A stretch of DNA of 64,000 nucleotides from Streptomyces sp. SID13726 (GTDB lineage Bacteria; Actinomycetota; Actinomycetes; Streptomycetales; Streptomycetaceae): positions 124,001 through 188,000 of the forward strand of contig NZ_JAAGLY010000003.1 in the NCBI RefSeq assembly GCF_010548375.1, written 5' to 3'. Each line of letters opens with the position of its first letter. The stretch's first letter is position 1. Below are positions 1 to 12,900 of the stretch, piece by piece. Below the pieces are notes generated by a model, which had not been told where the DNA came from, searched no databases, and worked only from the letters and a program-made list of their open reading frames with translations. The position numbers and the translations under genes were made by a program.

Positions 1-450
1 CGGCGTTGCCGGTACCGAGGTGGCCTTCCGCGGACTCCTCCGCGCCGAGCAGCAGGGCGGGGTAGTCCTGGCCGTTGGTGCCGACGAACACACCGGTGCG
101 GCTGCCGCGGGCGGTGCGCGGGTCCATCCCGGCGCGTTCGAAGGCCTCCCACGCGGTCTGGAGGAGCAGGCGTTGCTGCGGGTCCATGGAGAGGGCCTCG
201 CGGGGCGCGATGCCGAAGAAGCCCGCGTCGAAGCGGTCGGCGCCGGTGAGGAAGCCGCCCTCGCGGACGTACGCGGTGCCCTGGTGTTCGGGGTCGGGGT
301 GGTAGAGGGCGTCCAGGTCCCAGCCGCGGTCGTCGGGGAACGCGCCGACGGCGTCCCCGCCCCCGGCCAGCAGCTCCCAGAGCGTCTCGGGCGAGTCGAC
401 GCCGCCGGGGAAACGGCAGCCGATGCCGACGATCGCGATCGGTTCGTCCG
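1..450 (-). other. Module D3: start of KS, truncated by the window edge
   Basis: [16 protein letters not shown] at about 405-450 opens a KS that follows the D2 ACP after a short linker. [21 protein letters not shown] is readable; the window ends at LGTGNA, before the DTACSSS active site. AT specificity and reductive loop are not visible. FFGIAPREA (Ala for Ser) is a mild variant. Confidence 0.9.
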
Positions 451-3400
451 GGGAGACGGTGACGGCCGTACGGGCGGGCACCTGCGAGACCTGCGAGTGT
501 CCCGGCCGGGCGTCCGTGAGCTGTGTGAGGAGCCAGTCGGCCAGTACGGCGGGCGACGGGTGGTCGAAGGCGAGTGACGTGGGCAGCGGCAGGGCGGTCT
601 CGCGGACGAGACGGTTGCGCAGTTCGACGGCGGTCAGCGAGTCGAGGCCGAGTTCGCGGAAGGCGCGGTCGGGTTCGACGGCGTCGGCGGAGGCATGGCC
701 GAGTACCGCGGCGACATGGCCGCGGACCGTGTCGAGGAGTAGACGGTTCCGTTCGGTCGGGTCGGTGAGGGTGCCGAGGCGTTCCGCCAGAGCGCTCACG
801 GGGGTGTCGGCGGGGTCGGCTGCGACTGCCGGTTCCAGTTCCAGGACGCGCCGGGCCGCCGGCACGCCGAGCAGGAGAGGGCTGGGGCGAGTGCTGGTGA
901 AGGCCGGTGCGAACCGTGCCCAGTCGACCGTGGCGACGGTCAGGGCGGGCACCTGCCCGGCGACGGCGGCGGACAGGGCGGTCAGCGCCAGGTCCGGGTC
1001 GAGTGCGGGCAGGCCGATCCGGGCGGCGCGGTCGGTCACCGCACCGGTGGCGGCCATGCCGGCACCCGCCCACAGGCCCCAGGCGACGGATGTGGCGGGC
1101 AGGCCGGCGGCTGTCCGGTGCTGGGCGAGGGCGTCCAAGTAGGCGTTGGCGGCGGCGTAGTTGCCCTGGCCGGCCGCGCCGAGCGTGCCGGACACGGAGG
1201 AGAACAGGACGAACGCCGACAGGTCGAGGTCGCGGGTCAGCTCGTGCAGATGCCAGGCACCGACGGCCTTGGCCGCCATCACCTCCGCCAGGCGCTCGGG
1301 GGCGAGGGTGTCCAGGACACCGTCGTCGAGGACTCCGGCGGCGTGCACGACCGCGGTCAGCGGGCAGTCGGCCGGAATGTCGTCGAGGACGGCACGCAGC
1401 GCTTCCCGGTCGGTCACGTCACAGGCCGCGACCGTGACGGGGACGCCGTCCAGGCGCGCCGACAGCTCCTGCGCACCGGGCGTGTCCGCGCCCCGGCGAC
1501 CGAGCAGCACCAGGCGTTGGGCACCGCGCTCCACCAACCAGGCGGCCACCCGGGCACCGACTCCGCCGAGGCCACCGGTGACGAGGACGGTCCCGGACGG
1601 GGTCCAGTCATCCGCGTCGACCGGGACAGGTGCGGGGGCGAGACGTCGTACGAAGACTCCGGCGGGCCGGAGGGCCAGCTGGTCCTCGTCCTTCTGCCCC
1701 AGCGCACGCACGAGTTGGCGGGCCGTCCGCTCGTCGAGCATTTCGGGCAGATCGATCAGGCCGCCCCAGCGCTCCGGGTGTTCGAGAGCGGCGACCCGGC
1801 CCAGACCCCACAGCACGGCCTGTCCGGGCGCGACGAGCGAGTCGGCGCGTCCGACGGTGACGGCACCGCGCGTCACGCACCACAGCGGAGCGGCAACACC
1901 CGCGTCGCCGAGCGCCTGGAGCAGGGTCAGCAGCCCGGCCGCGGCATCGCCGTCCGGCGCGGCGGGAGCCGATGCGCCCAGTTCGGGTACGGCTGGTCCG
2001 GGTACGGCCGGTCCGGGTACGGCCGGTCCGGGTACGGCCAGTACGCCAGCCAGGTCGCCTAGGTCCGCCAGGTCCGCGAGCGCGTCCGCGACCATCTGGC
2101 GGGAACCACTCGCGGTGGTGTCGGGGAGGACGAAGGGCACGACGTCGGCCCCCGCCCCCGAAAGAGCAGCGCCGATGCGCTCGGCATCGGGGTGCGGGTC
2201 GTCAGTGGCGCTGGGCTGCACCAACAGCCAACGGCCGCTCAGCGCCATACCGGAGAACCCGCTGTCGCTCAGCGGCTGCCAGACGTTCTGGTAACGCCGG
2301 CCGTCCACGGAGTTCTCAGCACTGCCGGAGCCCCGCGACCACAGCGACTCCGGGATGTGCGGCCAGTAGCGCTCACGCTGGAAGGCGTACGTCGGCAGCT
2401 CCACCCGGCGCGCACCGGTGCCCGCGAGGAACGCCGTCCAGTCCACGGCGTGCCCCCGCACAGCCAGCCCGGCGACGGCAGAGGCGACCGCCGACAGCTC
2501 GGCGCGATCCCGGCGCAGCACGGGGAGAAGTCCGCTGTCCGTGTCGGCCGACAGGTTCTGCTGAGCCATGGCGGTGAGGACGGAGTCGGGGCCGAGTTCG
2601 ACGAGCGTGCGGACACCCTGACCGTGCAACGCCCGTACACCGTCGGCGAATCGGACGGTCCCCCGGACATGGCGGACCCAGTACTCCGGCGAGCACAACT
2701 CCTCGGGGGTCGCGATCTCGCCGGTGAGGTTGGAGATGACGGGGATACGCGGGGCTTCGTACGACAGGCCCTCAGCCACGGCACGGAAGTCGTCCAGCAT
2801 CGGGTCCATCAGCGGCGAATGGAATGCGTGACTAACCGTCAGTCGCTTGACGCGCAGGCCCTCTTCACGCCAGCGCGCCTCCAATTCGGCCACGGCATCC
2901 GCGTCACCGGAGACGACCACCGACGACGGACCGTTGACCGCAGCGACCGCCACCCGCTCGTCCAGCGACGGGAGTACCTCGGCCTCCGACGCCTCGACGG
3001 CGAGCATCGCGCCGCCCTCCGGCAGCGCACCCATCAGACGACCACGAGCCGCCACCAACGCGCAGGCGTCCTCCAGTGACCACACCCCCGCCACGTACGC
3101 GGCCGTGATCTCACCGATCGAATGCCCCGCCACGAAATCGGGCGTGACGCCCCACGACTCCAACAACCGGAACAACGCCACCTCGACCGCGAACAACGCC
3201 GCCTGGGTGAACTCCGTCCGGTTGATGCGGCCATTCGGGCTCTCCGTAAACAGCACCTCCCGCAGCGGCTTGTCCAGTACGGCGTCGAAGTGCGCGCACA
3301 CCTCGTCCAGCGCGTCCGCGAACACCGGGAAGGCGTCGTACAACTCCGAGCCCGCGCCCACACGTTGGCTGCCCTGGCCCGAGAACAGGAACGCCGCGGG

Positions 3401-6400
3401 CACGTCCTCCCGCGCCGCACCGCGAACCACTCCGGCGTGCCCGGCGTCTCCCGCGGCGACGGCCGACACTCCGGCGAGCAACGAGTCCCGGTCCCCCGCG
3501 ACCACGGCGGCGCGGTGGCCGAGTCCGGCCCGGCCCGTCGCCAACGACAACGCGACGTCAGCCGCGGTCACGTCACTCGGAGCCCGGAGGAACTCAGCGA
3601 GTCGCGTCGCCTGCGCCCGCAGTGCGGCCTCGTCCCGGCCGGACAACAGCCACGGAACCGGCCTGTCGGTCGGCTCCGGCCGCTCGGCGACCGGCAGTTC
3701 GGGTGCCTGTTCGAGGATGGTGTGGGCGTTGGTGCCGCTCACGCCGAAGGACGAGACGGCGGCTCGACGAGCGCTGCCGGTCTCCGGCCAGTCGCGCGCT
3801 TCGGTCAGCAATTCCACGGCGCCCGCCGACCAGTCGACGTGCGGGGAAGGGGCGTCGACGTGCAGGGTCCGCGGCAGCACCCCGTGCCGCATCGCCATCA
3901 CCATCTTGATCACACCGGCGACACCCGAAGCAGCTTGTGTGTGACCGATGTTGGACTTCACCGAGCCGAGGAACAGGGGCCGCTCGGCGTCGTGGTCCTG
4001 GCCGTAGGTGGCCAGCAGGGCCTGTGCCTCGATCGGATCGCCCAGCGCGGTGCCGGTGCCGTGCGCCTCGACCGCGTCCACCTCGGACGCGGAGAGGCCC
4101 GCGCTCGCCAACGCCTGCCGGATCACCCGCTGTTGAGACGGACCATTGGGAGCAGTCAGACCGTTCGACGCGCCGTCCTGGTTCACCGCCGACCCGCGCA
4201 CCACCGCCAGGACCGGATGGCCGAGGCGGCGGGCGTCCGACAGCCGCTCCACCAGCAGCAGACCGACACCCTCACCCCAACCCGTGCCGTCCGCACCGGC
4301 GGCGAACGCCTTGCACCGGCCGTCCGCCGCCAAACCCCGCTGCCGGGAGAACTCCACGAACGCACCCGGCGTCGACATCACCGTCACACCACCGGCAAGC
4401 GCCATCTCGCACTCACCCGCACGCAACGCCTGCACCGCCAAATGCAACGCCACCAACGACGACGAACACGCCGTGTCCACCGTCACCGCCGGACCCTCAA
4501 GACCAAAGCTGTACGCCAACCGACCCGACACCACGCTCGCGGCGCTGCTGGTGGCGAGGTAGCCCTCGCCGGTGGGGCCGTCGGTGGCGGCGAGGAGGGC
4601 GCCGTAGTCCTGGCCGTTGGAGCCGATGAAGACGCCGGTGCGGGTGCCGTGCAGGGCGGTGGGGGCGATGCCGGCGCGCTCCAGGGTCTCCCAGGCGGTC
4701 TCCAGGAGGAGTCGCTGCTGGGGGTCCATCATGAGTGCTTCGCGAGGCGAGATGCCGAAGAGCGCGGGGTCGAACCGCTCGGCGTCCCTCAGGAAGCCGC
4801 CCTCGGTGGCGTAGGTGGTGCCGGGGTGGTCGGGGTCGGGGTGGTAGAGGGCGGTGGCGTTCCAGCCGCGTTCGGCGGGGAAGCCGGTGACGGCGTCGAC
4901 GTCGTCGGCGACCAGGCGCCACAGCTCCTCGGGGGACGACACGCCTCCCGGGTAGCGGCAGCCCATGGCGACGATGACGACCGGGTCGTTCTCGGTGGCG
5001 GGCAGGCTGGCGTGCGGGAGTGTGCCGGTCGGAGACAGGCCGGCGGTGGCCGTGTCGGCGAGCCGGGTGCGCAGGAAGGCGGCGAGGGCGGCCGGGGTCG
5101 GGTGGTCGAAGGCGACCGCGGTGGGGAGCTGAAGCCCCGTCAGCGTGCTGAGGCGGTTGCGGAGTTCGACGGCGATGAGCGAGTCGAAGCCCATCTCACG
5201 GAAGGCGCGGGCGCTGTCCACTCCGTCGGCGGAGCCGTGGCCGAGGACCGCCGCGACTTCTGCGCGCACCACGTCGAGGACCGCGCGGGTGCGCTCGGCG
5301 TCGGTGCGGCAGGCGGCGATGCGCCGGGCCAACTCCGTGCCCTCAGCGGGTCGTTCGGAGCGCTGCTCGGCAGTGAGGGCCGCGCGTGCCTCGGGGAGTG
5401 CGGAGAGCAGCGGGCTGGGGCGTACGGCGGTGAAGCCGGCCAGGAATCGGTCCCAGTGGACGTCGGCGAGGGTGAGGGCCGCGTCCGGTCCCTGGGCGGC
5501 GCCGGCGAGGGCGGCGGCGGCCCGTTCGGGGTCGAGGGCGGTGAGTCCGCGCCGCTGGAGGTGGTCGCGGGCGTCCTGGTCGGCGGCCATGCCCTCGCCG
5601 GCCCACGGACCCCAGGCCAGGGAGGTCGCGGTGAGGCCCAGGGCGCGCCGGTGTTGGGCGAGGGCGTCGAGGTGGGCGTTGGCGGCGGCGTACACTGCCT
5701 GGCCCGCGCTGCCCCAGACACCGGCGATGGAGGAGAACAGCACGAACGCGTCCAGCGGCCGGTCGGCGAGGAGTTCGTGCAGGTTGCGGGCGCCGGCGGT
5801 CTTGGCGTGGGCGACTTCGGCGGCCTCGGCGAGGGTGGTGTCGGCCAGGGCGCGGACCTCGCCGGTGCCGGCCGTGTGGACGACGGCGGTCAGTGGGGTG
5901 TCGTCCGGTATCGCCGCGAGGACGGCGGCGAGTTCGGCACGGTCGGTGACGTCGCAGGCGGTGACAGTGACGCGGCAGCCGCGGGCGGTGAGGTCGGCGG
6001 CCAGTTCGTGGGCGCCGGGTGCGTCGGGGCCGCGGCGGCTGGTGAGGACGAGGTGCTCGGCACCGTTGTCGGCCAGCCAGCGGGCCACATGACCGCCCAG
6101 CGCACCGGTCCCACCGGTGACCAGGATCGTGCCGTGGGGGCGCCAGCGAGGGTGGGACGGACGGGGGGCGTGTTCGAGGCGGCGGGCGAAGAGGCCGGAG
6201 GGGCGCAGGGCGACCTGGTCCTCGACACCGCCGGGCGAACCGGTGATCGGCTGCTCGCCACCGTGGGGCGAACCGGCGATCGGTCCCTCACCATGCGTTC
6301 CAGCGCTCGGCCCCTCACCATGCGTGCCGGACGCGGCGAGAAGGGCGCGCAGTCGGGTCGCGGCGCGGTCGTCCAGGATCTCGGGCAGGTCCACCAGGCC

Positions 6401-9400
6401 GCCCCAGCGGGCGGGCTGTTCCAGGGCGACGACCCGGCCCAGTCCCCACAGCATGGCCTGGTCGGGGTCGGCGGGGCCGTCGGCCGGTCCGACGGAGACC
6501 GCGCCACGCGTGAGGCACCACAGAGGGGCGTCGAGTTCGGCGTCGGCGAGGGGCTGGGCGAGCAGGAGGGTGGCGGCGAAGCCCGTGGTGAGCTCCGTGG
6601 CCGTGGGGTGCGGGGCGGTTTCGTCGGCGAGCAGTGACACGACACCGGACACAGCGGTGCCGTGCTCGGTGAGACGGGCGGCCAAGGTGGTCCGGTCGTC
6701 CTCGGGGTGCACGGCGAACGGGACGACGTCGGCGCCGGAGGCCGCGAGTGCGCGCAGGACGCTCTCGGTGCGGGCCGTCGTCTCCGAACCGGCGTGGACC
6801 AGCAGCCACTCGCCGGTGAGCGGGGCATCCGCGGCCGGTGCGGGGACCGGACGCCAGGTCACCCGGTAGCGCAGCCCGTCGAGGACGGCATCGGTCCGGC
6901 GGCGGCGCCTCCACGCGCTGAGCGCGGGCAGTACCGACTCGAACGCGGCGGCGGTGTCCTGGTCGTCGGTGCCGAGATCGAGGGCCTCGACGAGCGCGGT
7001 GGTGTCGGCCCGCTCCACGGCGTTCCAGAACGCCGTCTCCGCCTCGGACACCGCGCCGCTCCCGACGGACGCGACGGGTTCTCCGGTGAGCCAGTAGTGC
7101 TCGCGGCGGAAGGCGTACGTCGGCAGTTCGACCGTCTCAGCCCCGGTGCCGGTGCCGGTGAGGTAGTCGCGCCAATCGGCGGGCAGCGCGCCACGGACGT
7201 ACGCGGCGGCGAGGGCGGCACCGAGGGCACGGGGTTCGGAGTGGTCGCGGCGCAGCAGGGGGATCGCGGAGCGGTCGTCGGCGTCGGCGGACGCGGCGAA
7301 GGTCTCCTGGGCCAGCGCGCTGAGGACCGCGTCCGGGCCGAGTTCCAGGAAGGTACGGACACCGCGTGCGTCGAGCGTGCGGATGCCGTCGGAGAAGCGG
7401 ACCGCGTCGCGGACGTGGCGGACCCAGTACTCCGGCGAGCACAGCTCCTCGGCGGTCGCGACCTCGCCGGTCAGGTGGGAGACCACGGGGATGCGCGGGG
7501 CGTCGTACGACAAGCCCTCGGCGACGATGCGGAAGTCGTCCAGCATCGGGTCCATCAGGGGCGAGTGGAAGGCGTGACTGACCGTCAATTGCTTGACGCG
7601 AACGCCCTGTTCACGCCAGCTCGTTTCCAGCTCGGCGACCGCGTCGGCGGACCCGGAGACGACCACCGAGGACGGTCCGTTGACGGCCGCGATCGACACG
7701 CGCTCGTCCAGCAGCGGCAGGACGTCCGCCTCGGTCGCCTCGACCGCCAGCATCGCGCCGCCCTCAGGGAGCGCGCCCATCAGACGGCCACGGGCGGCCA
7801 CCAGTGCGCAGGCATCCTCCAGCGACCACACCCCGGCGACGTACGCAGCAACGACCTCGCCGATGGAGTGACCGGCCACGAAATCGGGCCTGACACCCCA
7901 CGACTCCAGCAGCCGGAACAGCGCCACCTCGATGGCGAACAACGCCGGCTGGGTGAACTCCGTCCGGTCAATACGACCGTCCCCGTCCCCGTCCGCCTCC
8001 GCGAACAGCACCTCCCGCAAGCCGTCGAACCTGGCGCACACCTCGTCCAGCGCGGCGGCGAACACCGGTTCGGCGCCGTACAGTTCGCGGCCCATGCCCG
8101 CCCGCTGGCTGCCCTGTCCGGTGAAGAGGAAGGCGAGTTTGCCCCGGGTGGCGCTGCCGCGTACGACGTCCTCGCTCGGGGTGCCGTCGGCAAGGGCGGT
8201 GAGTCCGTCGAGGAGGTGGGTGCGGTCGGTGCCGAGGACGACGGCGCGGTGGGGCCAGGCGGTGCGGGTGGTGGCCAGGGAACGGGCCACGTCCCACGGG
8301 TCCGTGGTCTCCGAGCGCAGCTGCTCCAGCAGGCGCGCGGCCTGGCCGGGCAGGGCGTCGGGGGTGGCGGCGGACAGGACCCAGGGCACGGTGTGCGGGT
8401 TCCGGGCCGGCGCGGGTGCGGGGTCGGAGTCGGAGTCGGGGGTCTCCGCCGCGGGTGCCTGTTCGACGATGACGTGGGCGTTGGTGCCGCTGATCCCGAA
8501 GGAGGAGACGCCCGCGCGGTGGGGGCGGCCGGTCTCGGGCCACGGGACCCGGTCGGTGAGGAGGCTGACGTCGCCGGCGGTCCAGTCGACGTGCGGTGTC
8601 GGCTCGGTGAGGTGGAGGGTGTGGGGCAGCAGTCCGTGGCGCAGGGCCATGACCATCTTGATGATGCCGGCCACACCGGAGGCCGACTGGGTGTGTCCGA
8701 TGTTCGACTTCAGGGAGCCGAGCCACAGCGGGTGTCCCGCCTCGCGGTCCTGGCCGTACGTGGCCAGCAGCGCCTGGGCCTCGATCGGGTCGCCGAGGGC
8801 GGTGCCGGTGCCGTGCGCCTCGACGGCGTCGATCTGCTGCGGCGTGAGCCGGGCGTCGTCGAGGGCCTGGCGGATGACGCGCTGCTGGGAGGGGCCGTTG
8901 GGGGCGGTCAGGCCGCTGGAGGCGCCGTCCTGGTTGACGGCCGTGCCGCGGACCACGGCGAGCACGCGATGGCCGAGGCGGCGGGCGTCGCTGAGCCGTT
9001 CGACGAGGAGCATGCCGACGCCTTCGCCCCAGCCGGTGCCGTCCGCGTCGGCGGAGAACGCCTTGCAGCGCCCGTCGGCGGCCAGGCCGCCCTGCCGCTG
9101 GAACTCGACGAAGATGCTGGGCGTGCCCATGATCGTCACGCCGCCGGCGAGGGCCATCTCGCACTCGCCGGACCGCAGGGCGCGCACGGCGAGATGGAGG
9201 GCGACGAGGGAGGAGGAGCAAGCGGTGTCGACGGTGACGGCGGGGCCTTCGAGACCGAAGGTGTAGGCGAGGCGGCCGGAGACGACGCTGGTGGCGTTGC
9301 CGGTGAGCAGGTGTCCCTCGGCGCCGTCGGGGACGCCGTGCAGCGCACCGTACCCCTGTCCGGCGGCGCCGACGAAGACGCCGACCTGCCGGCCGCGTAC

Positions 9401-9832
9401 GGCGGCGGGCACGATCCCGGCGCGTTCGAAGGCCTCCCAGCAGGTCTCCAGGAGGAGCCGCTGCTGGGGGTCCATGGCGACGGCCTCGCGCGGGGAGATC
9501 CCGAACGCGCCGGGGTCGAACTCGCCCGCGTCATAGACGAATCCGCCCTGCGGGGTGGGCACCGTGGCCAGTGCGTCGGCCTCGGCGGTGCCGTCGCCGG
9601 GGGCGGGCCAGCCGCGGTCGGCGGGGAACTCGGCGACCGCGTCCACACCGTCGGCGACCACGCGCCACAGGTCCTCGGGAGAGCGCACCCCGCCGGGCAG
9701 GCGGCAGCCGATGCCGACGATCGCCACGGGCTCGTGGCTCGCGTCCTCGACCTCGCGCAACCTTCGCCGGGCGTCCCGCAGATCGGCGGTGGCCCGCTTC
9801 AGGTAGTCGAGGTACTTCTCCTCATTCGCCAT
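1..9832 (-). CDS. Gene D: modular type I PKS, 3'-truncated (modules D1, D2 and start of D3)
   Basis: Starts at ATG 9832 ([13 protein letters not shown]..., class 1 N-terminal docking coil), with GAGGGA ten bases upstream as a good ribosome-binding site. I read 3277 codons without a stop to the window edge, so the gene continues to the left. Layout: docking 1-27; D1 KS 33-458, AT 563-907, KR 938-1415, ACP near 1551; D2 KS 1613-2043, AT 2145-2476, KR 2515-2925, ACP near 3065; D3 KS from about 3128, cut before its active-site Cys. Both complete ATs have GHSIGE and HAFH (malonyl). The D1 KR is A-type and the D2 KR is B-type, so the two hydroxyls should have opposite configurations. It lies 69 nt after gene C on the same strand, so the two are probably co-transcribed. 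It should accept the chain from gene C. Confidence 0.96.
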   Translation of the reverse strand, partial: MANEEKYLDYLKRATADLRDARRRLREVEDASHEPVAIVGIGCRLPGGVRSPEDLWRVVADGVDAVAEFPADRGWPAPGDGTAEADALATVPTPQGGFVYDAGEFDPGAFGISPREAVAMDPQQRLLLETCWEAFERAGIVPAAVRGRQVGVFVGAAGQGYGALHGVPDGAEGHLLTGNATSVVSGRLAYTFGLEGPAVTVDTACSSSLVALHLAVRALRSGECEMALAGGVTIMGTPSIFVEFQRQGGLAADGRCKAFSADADGTGWGEGVGMLLVERLSDARRLGHRVLAVVRGTAVNQDGASSGLTAPNGPSQQRVIRQALDDARLTPQQIDAVEAHGTGTALGDPIEAQALLATYGQDREAGHPLWLGSLKSNIGHTQSASGVAGIIKMVMALRHGLLPHTLHLTEPTPHVDWTAGDVSLLTDRVPWPETGRPHRAGVSSFGISGTNAHVIVEQAPAAETPDSDSDPAPAPARNPHTVPWVLSAATPDALPGQAARLLEQLRSETTDPWDVARSLATTRTAWPHRAVVLGTDRTHLLDGLTALADGTPSEDVVRGSATRGKLAFLFTGQGSQRAGMGRELYGAEPVFAAALDEVCARFDGLREVLFAEADGDGDGRIDRTEFTQPALFAIEVALFRLLESWGVRPDFVAGHSIGEVVAAYVAGVWSLEDACALVAARGRLMGALPEGGAMLAVEATEADVLPLLDERVSIAAVNGPSSVVVSGSADAVAELETSWREQGVRVKQLTVSHAFHSPLMDPMLDDFRIVAEGLSYDAPRIPVVSHLTGEVATAEELCSPEYWVRHVRDAVRFSDGIRTLDARGVRTFLELGPDAVLSALAQETFAASADADDRSAIPLLRRDHSEPRALGAALAAAYVRGALPADWRDYLTGTGTGAETVELPTYAFRREHYWLTGEPVASVGSGAVSEAETAFWNAVERADTTALVEALDLGTDDQDTAAAFESVLPALSAWRRRRRTDAVLDGLRYRVTWRPVPAPAADAPLTGEWLLVHAGSETTARTESVLRALAASGADVVPFAVHPEDDRTTLAARLTEHGTAVSGVVSLLADETAPHPTATELTTGFAATLLLAQPLADAELDAPLWCLTRGAVSVGPADGPADPDQAMLWGLGRVVALEQPARWGGLVDLPEILDDRAATRLRALLAASGTHGEGPSAGTHGEGPIAGSPHGGEQPITGSPGGVEDQVALRPSGLFARRLEHAPRPSHPRWRPHGTILVTGGTGALGGHVARWLADNGAEHLVLTSRRGPDAPGAHELAADLTARGCRVTVTACDVTDRAELAAVLAAIPDDTPLTAVVHTAGTGEVRALADTTLAEAAEVAHAKTAGARNLHELLADRPLDAFVLFSSIAGVWGSAGQAVYAAANAHLDALAQHRRALGLTATSLAWGPWAGEGMAADQDARDHLQRRGLTALDPERAAAALAGAAQGPDAALTLADVHWDRFLAGFTAVRPSPLLSALPEARAALTAEQRSERPAEGTELARRIAACRTDAERTRAVLDVVRAEVAAVLGHGSADGVDSARAFREMGFDSLIAVELRNRLSTLTGLQLPTAVAFDHPTPAALAAFLRTRLADTATAGLSPTGTLPHASLPATENDPVVIVAMGCRYPGGVSSPEELWRLVADDVDAVTGFPAERGWNATALYHPDPDHPGTTYATEGGFLRDAERFDPALFGISPREALMMDPQQRLLLETAWETLERAGIAPTALHGTRTGVFIGSNGQDYGALLAATDGPTGEGYLATSSAASVVSGRLAYSFGLEGPAVTVDTACSSSLVALHLAVQALRAGECEMALAGGVTVMSTPGAFVEFSRQRGLAADGRCKAFAAGADGTGWGEGVGLLLVERLSDARRLGHPVLAVVRGSAVNQDGASNGLTAPNGPSQQRVIRQALASAGLSASEVDAVEAHGTGTALGDPIEAQALLATYGQDHDAERPLFLGSVKSNIGHTQAASGVAGVIKMVMAMRHGVLPRTLHVDAPSPHVDWSAGAVELLTEARDWPETGSARRAAVSSFGVSGTNAHTILEQAPELPVAERPEPTDRPVPWLLSGRDEAALRAQATRLAEFLRAPSDVTAADVALSLATGRAGLGHRAAVVAGDRDSLLAGVSAVAAGDAGHAGVVRGAAREDVPAAFLFSGQGSQRVGAGSELYDAFPVFADALDEVCAHFDAVLDKPLREVLFTESPNGRINRTEFTQAALFAVEVALFRLLESWGVTPDFVAGHSIGEITAAYVAGVWSLEDACALVAARGRLMGALPEGGAMLAVEASEAEVLPSLDERVAVAAVNGPSSVVVSGDADAVAELEARWREEGLRVKRLTVSHAFHSPLMDPMLDDFRAVAEGLSYEAPRIPVISNLTGEIATPEELCSPEYWVRHVRGTVRFADGVRALHGQGVRTLVELGPDSVLTAMAQQNLSADTDSGLLPVLRRDRAELSAVASAVAGLAVRGHAVDWTAFLAGTGARRVELPTYAFQRERYWPHIPESLWSRGSGSAENSVDGRRYQNVWQPLSDSGFSGMALSGRWLLVQPSATDDPHPDAERIGAALSGAGADVVPFVLPDTTASGSRQMVADALADLADLGDLAGVLAVPGPAVPGPAVPGPAVPELGASAPAAPDGDAAAGLLTLLQALGDAGVAAPLWCVTRGAVTVGRADSLVAPGQAVLWGLGRVAALEHPERWGGLIDLPEMLDERTARQLVRALGQKDEDQLALRPAGVFVRRLAPAPVPVDADDWTPSGTVLVTGGLGGVGARVAAWLVERGAQRLVLLGRRGADTPGAQELSARLDGVPVTVAACDVTDREALRAVLDDIPADCPLTAVVHAAGVLDDGVLDTLAPERLAEVMAAKAVGAWHLHELTRDLDLSAFVLFSSVSGTLGAAGQGNYAAANAYLDALAQHRTAAGLPATSVAWGLWAGAGMAATGAVTDRAARIGLPALDPDLALTALSAAVAGQVPALTVATVDWARFAPAFTSTRPSPLLLGVPAARRVLELEPAVAADPADTPVSALAERLGTLTDPTERNRLLLDTVRGHVAAVLGHASADAVEPDRAFRELGLDSLTAVELRNRLVRETALPLPTSLAFDHPSPAVLADWLLTQLTDARPGHSQVSQVPARTAVTVSPDEPIAIVGIGCRFPGGVDSPETLWELLAGGGDAVGAFPDDRGWDLDALYHPDPEHQGTAYVREGGFLTGADRFDAGFFGIAPREALSMDPQQRLLLQTAWEAFERAGMDPRTARGSRTGVFVGTNGQDYPALLLGAEESAEGHLGTGNA
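550..4994 (-). other. Module D2: KS-AT(malonyl)-KR(B-type)-ACP
   Basis: KS 3705-4994. AT 2405-3400 with GHSIGE (3104-3127) and HAFH (2813-2831), malonyl. KR structural half about 1600-2290 with a VPGPA repeat; catalytic half from TGGLGGVG (1565-1595) with HAAGVLDDG (about 1315-1350), no diagnostic Trp, Tyr codon 1157-1159: B-type, giving a D-hydroxyl. No DH or ER. It is the only KR-only module of B-type in the window. ACP LGLDSL 635-649 (Leu for Phe). Confidence 0.91.
1985..2040. repeat. 15-bp tandem repeats (VPGPA) in the D2 KR structural half
   Basis: Units at 1985-1999, 2000-2014 and 2015-2029, followed by a degenerate partial unit. In frame, encoding VPGPA three times then VPELG, a proline-rich loop inside the structural KR half. 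Confidence 0.85.
5060..9735 (-). other. Module D1: KS-AT(malonyl)-KR(A-type)-ACP
   Basis: KS 8460-9735 with [12 protein letters not shown] and intact TACSSS (9205-9232). AT 7115-8145 with [17 protein letters not shown] (7848-7877) and HAFH (7558-7576), malonyl. KR structural half about 6130-7020 including a degenerate Gly-rich repeat (6225-6330); catalytic half from TGGTGALG (6110-6135). HTAGTGEV, Trp near 5712 and Gln before Tyr (5690-5692): A1-type. ACP MGFDSL 5177-5191. Confidence 0.91.
6225..6330. repeat. Degenerate Gly-rich repeats in the D1 KR structural half
   Basis: The minus-strand peptide repeats GTHGEGP twice and then ITGSP/IAGSP-like units. It lies in frame before the conserved [10 protein letters not shown] segment of D1, a low-complexity loop at the same kind of place as the B5, A2 and D2 repeats. 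Confidence 0.65.
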
Positions 9833-9901
9833 GGTGCGTGCGTCCCTCTGTACGGCTGCGTTTACGGCTGTACGGCTTGTGCGGCTGGCGCGGTGGGTGG
9901 G
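9833..9901 (-). promoter_or_regulatory. Gene C-gene D intergenic gap with short direct repeats and RBS
   Basis: 69 nt. TACGGCTG occurs at 9851-9858 and 9863-9870, with TACGGCTT at 9871-9878 (plus-strand reading). On the minus strand GAGGGA ends about ten bases before the gene D ATG and is a good Shine-Dalgarno site. No terminator is seen, so C and D are probably co-transcribed. Confidence 0.5.
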
Positions 9902-12900
9902 TCAGGACGTGCCGAGTTCGTTGTCGAGCAGGGTGAACAGGTCGTCGGCGGTGGCCGATTCGAGGTCGTCGGCGCCTTGGTCGTCCGTGCTCCGCAGGTC
10001 GTTCCAGGTGGAGAGCAGGCGGCGCAGCCGGGCGGTGATGTCCTCGTGTTCCGTGCCGCCGCTGTCGGCGGCCAGGGTCGCCAGCAGGGTTTCCAGGCGG
10101 TCTATCTCGGTGTGCACGGAGCTGCCCGACGCGCTTGCGGCGCCCGGCAGTTCGGCGTCCAGATGGCCGGCCAGGGCGGCGGGCGAGGGGTAGTCGAAGA
10201 TCAGCGTGGCCGGCAGCCGGCGCCCGGCCAGGGCGCCGAGCCGGTTGCGGAGTTCGACGGCGGCCAGCGAGTCGACGCCCATCTCCAGGAAGCCGCGGTG
10301 CGGTTCGACGTTCTCCGGTGACCTGTGTCCGAGCACCGCCGCGGTCTGCGTCCGCACCAGTTCCAGCAGTTCGGTCTCGCGGTCCGCCGGGGGCAGGTTC
10401 GCCAGCCGTTCCAGGAACGCCGCCGACTCGGCCTGCCCGCTCGCCGCTCCCCCGGCCGCCGTGGTGACGGTCGTCGCACGGCGCGGTGTCGTGTGCGCCA
10501 ACCCGGCGAGCAGTGCCGGGAGTTCTCCGGTCGCCGCCTGCCGGCGCAGTCCGCCGAGGTCCAGGTGGAGCGGCAGCAGCGCCCCGTCGGGGCGGTCGAT
10601 TGCCTCGTCGAGCAGCGCCAGTCCGCGCTCCGTGTCCAGCGCGGCCACTCCGGCGCGGGCCATCCGGCTCAGGTCCGCCGCGTCGAGCCCGCCGGTCATG
10701 CCGCCGTCGTGCGCCCACAGCCCCCAGCCGAGCGAGACGGCCGGCAGGCCCTGGCTCCGGCGTTGCTGGGCGAGGGCGTCCAAGTAGGCGTTGGCGGCGG
10801 CGTAGTTGGCCTGTCCCGCACCGCCGAAGGTGGCGGAGGCGGAGGAGAACAGGACGAAGGCGGACAGGTCCTGGGTGGTGGTCAGCTCGTGGAGGTGACG
10901 GGCGGCGTCGGCCTTGGGGGACCAGACGGTGGCCAGGCGTTCGGGGGTGAGCGCGGTGACCAGTCCGTCGTCCAGGAGCCCGGCCGCGTGGACGACGGCG
11001 GTCAGGCGTTCGCCTGCCAGCAGGGCCGCCAGCGCGTCCCGGTCGGACACGTCGCAGGCTTCGACACGGACCTCGGCGCCTGCCGCGGTCAGCTCCTGCC
11101 GCAGCTCTTCGGCGCCGGGTGTCCGCGGCCCCCGTCGGGAAACCAACAGCAGTCGCCGCGCGCCCTGTTCGGTGACCAGGTGCCGGGCGACCAGGGCGCC
11201 CAGGCCGGTCGTGCCGCCGGTGATCAGTACCGTCGCGGAAGGGTCGAACGGCGTGGGTACCGTCAGCACCACCTTGCCCACGTGCCGGGCCTGGCTCATG
11301 AACCGGAAGGCGTCCCGCGCCCGCCGGACGTCCCAGGCCCGCAGCGGCAGCAGGGTCAGTTCGCCCGAGCCGAACAACTCCAGGAGTTCCGCGAGCAGTT
11401 CCGCGATCCGGTCCGGGCCGGCCTCGATGAGGTCGAAGGCGCGGTAGTCCACGTCCGCGATGTCGCGCACGTCGGTCTTGCCCATCTCCAGGAACCGGCC
11501 GCCTTCGGCCAGTACTCCCAGGGACGCGTCCACGAACTCACCGGCGAGCGAATTGAGTACGACGTCGATGCCGGAGAACTTCTTCCCGAAGCCGGTGTCC
11601 CGTGACGAGGCGATGTGGTCGTCGTCCAGCCCGAGCGCCCGCAGGGTGTCCCACTTGCCGGGCCCGGCCGTCGCGTACACCTCGGCGCCGAGACGGCGTG
11701 CCAGCTGGATGGCGGCCATGCCCACCCCGCCCGCGCCCGCGTGCACCAGCACCGACTGACCGGCCCGCAGTTCCGCCAGATCCCGCCAGGCGTACCACGC
11801 CGTCAGGAAGACCACCGGCACCGAAGCGGCCTGCGCGAACGTCCACTCCTCCGGCACCCGGGCCAGCAGTCTGCGGTCGGCCACCGCGACCGGCCCGAAG
11901 GAACCGGTCACCATGCCGAACACCCGGTCGCCGACGGCGAGTCCGGTCACGTCGGCGCCGAGTTCCAGCACCACACCGGCGGCCTCGCTGCCGAGCGGTC
12001 CGGCCGGTCCCGGGTACATGCCGAGCGCGTTGAGGACGTCGCGGAAGTTGAGGCCGGCGGCGCGCACCGCGATCCGTACCTCGCCCGCTCCCAGCGGTGC
12101 CCGGGCCTCCGGGAAGGCGGTCGGCACCAGCGCGTCCAGCGTGCCCCGTTCCGCGCTGTCCAGGTGCCAGGCGTCTGCGGGCACCGCGGGCCCGTCGGCG
12201 GGGCCGGCCGGGGCCAGGCGGGGCGTCAGGGCCGTGCCCTCCCGCAGGGCGAGCTGGGGTTCGCCGAGCCGGGTGGCCGCGGCGAGGGCGGCCCACGACC
12301 GCGCGGTGCCGTCCACGTCGATCAGCAGCAGCCGGCCGGGGTGCTCGGACTGGGCCGAGCGTACGAGGCCCCAGACCGCGGCGGCGTCCGGGTCGGGTAC
12401 GGCGTCGGCGGTGCCGGTGGGCACGGCGTTGCGGGTGACGACGGTGAGCGGAAGGTCGGCGGGGGCCGGGATCTCGTCGGCCAGCCAGGCCCGAAGGGTG
12501 CCGAGGAGGGCGTCGGGCCCGCCGTCGGTGTGCATGCCGTCGGCGCAGAGCAGCGGGAGGCCGGTGGCGAGGTCGTCCTCCGTGAGCGCGGTGAGTTCGC
12601 CGGTCCTGACGTGCGCACCGGTGTCCCGCAGGGCCGTGGCAGCCCGGTCGGCCCCGGCGCCGAGGAGCAGGTGGACGAGGTCCGCGGAGGTGTCCTCGGG
12701 CAGGGCGGGGGCGGTCGGCCAGTCCAGCCGGTACAGCGAGCCGCCGTTCGTCGCGGGCCGGGCCGCGCGCAGTTGTCCGGCGTCGACGGGGCGCAGCACC
12801 AGGGCGTCCACGGTGGCCACCAACTCCCCCGCTCCGTCGGTCAGTTCGACGGACACGGCGTCGGTGCCCGCGCGGCTCAGCCGGACCCGCAGCGCGGCTG

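Noticed and set aside
1..9832. Possible frameshift or pseudogene at the left end because no stop is found for gene D
   Set aside because: The reading phase from ATG 9832 still gives KS sequence (EGHLGTGNA) at position 2, after 3277 codons, so the frame is intact and simply leaves the window.
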